Assembly: GCA_946480065.1 (NCBI GenBank)
Contig: CAMLJA010000112.1
Coordinates: forward strand, 1-6,558
Source: an uncultured Thermomonas sp.
GTDB taxonomy: Bacteria > Pseudomonadota > Gammaproteobacteria > Xanthomonadales > Xanthomonadaceae
Length of the DNA: 6,558 nt
Direction of reading: 5' to 3'
Within the stretch, counting starts at the first letter, position 1; the number at the start of each line of letters is the position of its first letter. Shown here piece by piece: positions 5,796 through 6,558 of the stretch. Position numbers and translations under genes: made by a program. The notes beneath the pieces are model-generated. The model was not told the origin of the DNA. It ran no database searches and saw only the letters and a list, made by a program, of their open reading frames with translations.

Positions 5796-5830
5796 CGGCG
5801 CGCCCGCCCCGCCGCGGGGACGGCGCGCCG
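5796..5830. terminator. Strong GC hairpin between convergent genes, probable two-way terminator
   Basis: CGGCGCGCC (5796-5804) pairs perfectly with GGCGCGCCG (5822-5830). Inside it, after a 2x2 mismatch, CCCC (5807-5810) pairs with GGGG (5816-5819) around a 5-base loop. There is no T run on either strand, so it is not a textbook intrinsic terminator. Its position between two convergent stop codons (5782 and 5842) supports an end-of-transcript role for both genes. Confidence 0.5.
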
Positions 5831-5841
5831 CGCGTGACGGC

Positions 5842-6168
5842 TTAGGCCATCGCCCGGCAGGCCTGCGCGCAGCGGCGGCAGGCCTCGGCGCAGCGCTGGC
5901 AGTGCTCCATCTCGTGCGCGCCGCACTGCTCGGCGCACCAGTCGCACACCTTGGCGCACAGCGCGCACAGCGCCTGCGCGAACGGGCTGTTGCGCGCCAT
6001 CGCGTCCGCGCACAGGCGGCACAGGTCCGCGCACTCGATGCAGCAGGCCGGGCAGGCGTTGTCGCTCTGCTTGCCCACCATGTGGCTGAAGCAGCTGCCG
6101 CATTCGGTGGCGCAGTCGTTGCAGGCGGCGATGCAGTCGCGGATGGCCTGGCTCAGGTGGTGGCTCAT
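5842..6168 (-). CDS. Cys-rich four-helix-bundle copper storage protein (Csp/DUF326 family)
   Basis: The product is 108 residues with 21 cysteines, mostly spaced CxxC and CxxxC along predicted helices: 12, 16, 19, 23 and 26 in the first; 39, 42, 43, 46, 50 and 53 in the second; 68, 71, 75, 78 and 82 in the third; 90, 93, 97, 100 and 104 in the fourth. This is the pattern of Csp proteins, which form tetramers of four-helix bundles and fill the bundle core with many Cu(I) ions. The N-terminus (MSHHLSQAIRDC) has no Tat or Sec signal, so it resembles the cytosolic Csp3 type and not exported Csp1. The frame is open upstream to 6330, but a perfect AAGGAGG lies 6 bases before the ATG at 6168 and that start gives the family N-terminus. 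No CueR or CsoR operator that I could defend is visible upstream. Confidence 0.93.
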   Translation of the reverse strand: MSHHLSQAIRDCIAACNDCATECGSCFSHMVGKQSDNACPACCIECADLCRLCADAMARNSPFAQALCALCAKVCDWCAEQCGAHEMEHCQRCAEACRRCAQACRAMA

Positions 6169-6174
6169 CGGGGT

Positions 6175-6181
6175 CCTCCTT
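6175..6181 (-). promoter_or_regulatory. Consensus Shine-Dalgarno (AAGGAGG) of the copper storage gene
   Basis: The minus strand reads AAGGAGG, a full anti-16S match, 6 bases before the ATG at 6168. It is the strongest translation signal in the window, fixes the start, and implies high expression. Confidence 0.85.
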
Positions 6182-6272
6182 GGGGTGGAGCTCCCAGCCT
6201 GCCCCTGGCGGCGGCAAAGGCGCGTAAAGCCGCGCGGCGGCACAGGCGGAGTGCATCCCGCTAATCGGCCCC

Positions 6273-6298
6273 GTAGGAGCGCACCGAAGGGGCGCGAT
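6273..6298 (+). repeat. GTAG-headed interspersed repeat, copy 2
   Basis: This 26-base unit is identical to the copy at 6495. The identity extends 4 bases left (CCCC) and 1 base right, 31 bases in all. GCGCACC (6279-6285) folds onto GGGGCGC (6289-6295) with a GAA loop and one A-G mismatch, leaving the unpaired head GTAGGA. It lies about 100 bases upstream of the copper storage gene start. Confidence 0.85.
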
Positions 6299-6316
6299 GG
6301 CTTGGCGCACACCGCG

Positions 6317-6373
6317 CGCCTGCTCGTCATTCGCGCGCCTGTTCGTCGTTCCGGCGCCTGTCGTCATTCCCCC
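6317..6373 (+). repeat. Three imperfect 19-base tandem repeats
   Basis: Units at 6317-6335, 6336-6354 and 6355-6373 follow the pattern CGCCTGyTCGTCrTTCssG; the third lacks one base after CGCCTG. The third unit runs straight into the GTCATTCC repeat at 6363, so the tandem units look like reiterated left ends of that element. Confidence 0.6.
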
Positions 6374-6389
6374 GAACGCGGGAATCCAG
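6363..6389 (+). repeat. GTCATTCC-type interspersed repeat, copy A
   Basis: The unit starts with GTCATTCCCCCGAACG and ends with CGGGAATCCAG. ATTCCC (6366-6371) pairs with GGGAAT (6380-6385). It matches the widespread proteobacterial repeat whose usual form is GTCATTCCCGCGAAGGCGGG followed by AATCC. Confidence 0.75.
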
Positions 6390-6408
6390 CGCCGTTCCGC
6401 CCTTGTTC

Positions 6409-6432
6409 GTCATTCCCGCGAAGGCGGGGATC
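6409..6432 (+). repeat. GTCATTCC-type interspersed repeat, copy B
   Basis: GTCATTCCCGCGAAGGCGGG followed by GATC. ATTCCCGC (6412-6419) pairs with GCGGGGAT (6424-6431) around a GAAG loop, with one T-G wobble. It is in the same orientation as copy A, 19 bases further on. The left flank (TTGTTC) also resembles the tandem 19-base units. Confidence 0.75.
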
Positions 6433-6494
6433 GCTCTTCATCCCCCGCCATGACGCCAACCCCGCGGCCTCACCGCGACGGCCAACCCTTCCCC

Positions 6495-6520
6495 GTAGGA
6501 GCGCACCGAAGGGGCGCGAT
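6495..6520 (+). repeat. GTAG-headed interspersed repeat, copy 3
   Basis: This copy is identical to the unit at 6273 and in the same orientation, so the two flank the GTCATTCC cluster as direct repeats 222 bases apart. The sequence on either side of it (6433-6494 and 6521-6558) shows no gene, and no frame with a credible start reaches the right edge. Confidence 0.85.
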
Positions 6521-6558
6521 GCCCGCGTCGATCACCCCTCGATTTCCGGGTACCGCGA

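Noticed and set aside
6187..6194. GGAGCTCC palindrome upstream of the copper storage gene as a metal-regulator operator
   Set aside because: It does not match CueR, CsoR or CopY-type operators and an 8-base palindrome is unremarkable in this composition.
6169..6330. N-terminal extension of the copper storage protein, possibly a signal peptide
   Set aside because: The extension lies in the repeat region and lacks a real hydrophobic core. A consensus ribosome binding site fixes the start at 6168.
5048..6367. A 439-residue minus-strand frame across the reductase and copper protein genes
   Set aside because: It is antisense to the reductase and out of frame with the copper storage gene, and it begins inside interspersed repeats.
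6317..6521. Repeat patch as a CRISPR array
   Set aside because: The repeat units belong to two different families, vary in sequence and spacing, and lack regular unique spacers or cas genes.

Overview
The window is very GC-rich (roughly 70 % by eye) and gene-dense. It carries two dispersed repeat families that are typical of Xanthomonadaceae such as Lysobacter, Luteimonas and Pseudoxanthomonas: units headed GTAGGAGCGC, and units beginning GTCATTCCCGCG. With the proteobacterial gene content this suggests a chromosomal segment of a xanthomonad-like gammaproteobacterium. No rRNA, tRNA, CRISPR array, transposase or phage gene is visible.

Left part (1-1175). A 5'-truncated reading frame encodes a GIY-YIG/T5orf172-like domain protein. 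It is followed by a small, very hydrophilic 80-residue protein built on two copies of a GRF motif 30 residues apart, and then by a clear intrinsic terminator.

Middle part (1175-4172). This is a DNA-damage neighbourhood. On the minus strand an apparent operon holds a 60-residue unknown protein, an AAG/Mpg-family 3-methyladenine DNA glycosylase that overlaps it by 17 bases, and a 104-residue conserved unknown protein 9 bases further on. Divergent from it, on the plus strand, are an exonuclease III-type AP endonuclease and then a long SRAP-domain (YedK/HMCES-like) protein. By family knowledge, the glycosylase makes abasic sites, exonuclease III incises them, and SRAP proteins crosslink to abasic sites in single-stranded DNA. 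The block therefore reads as an abasic-site production and handling set. That co-functional reading is inference from family assignment and adjacency.

Right part (4200-6558). After a terminator come a 66-residue unknown protein, a small lipoprotein, an NADPH-dependent FMN reductase family protein, and, on the minus strand and convergent with the reductase, a 108-residue protein with 21 cysteines. The last belongs to the four-helix-bundle copper storage (Csp/DUF326) family and lacks a signal peptide. A strong GC hairpin lies between the two convergent genes. The final 390 bases hold no gene: they are a patch of interspersed repeats, with two identical GTAG-headed units flanking a cluster of GTCATTCC units. 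A third GTAG-headed unit lies upstream of the reductase gene.

I do not see a clearly new multi-gene system. The most interesting points are the abasic-site gene cluster with its unusually long SRAP protein, the internally repeated 80-residue protein, the cysteine-rich copper protein, and the nested repeat patch at the right end.
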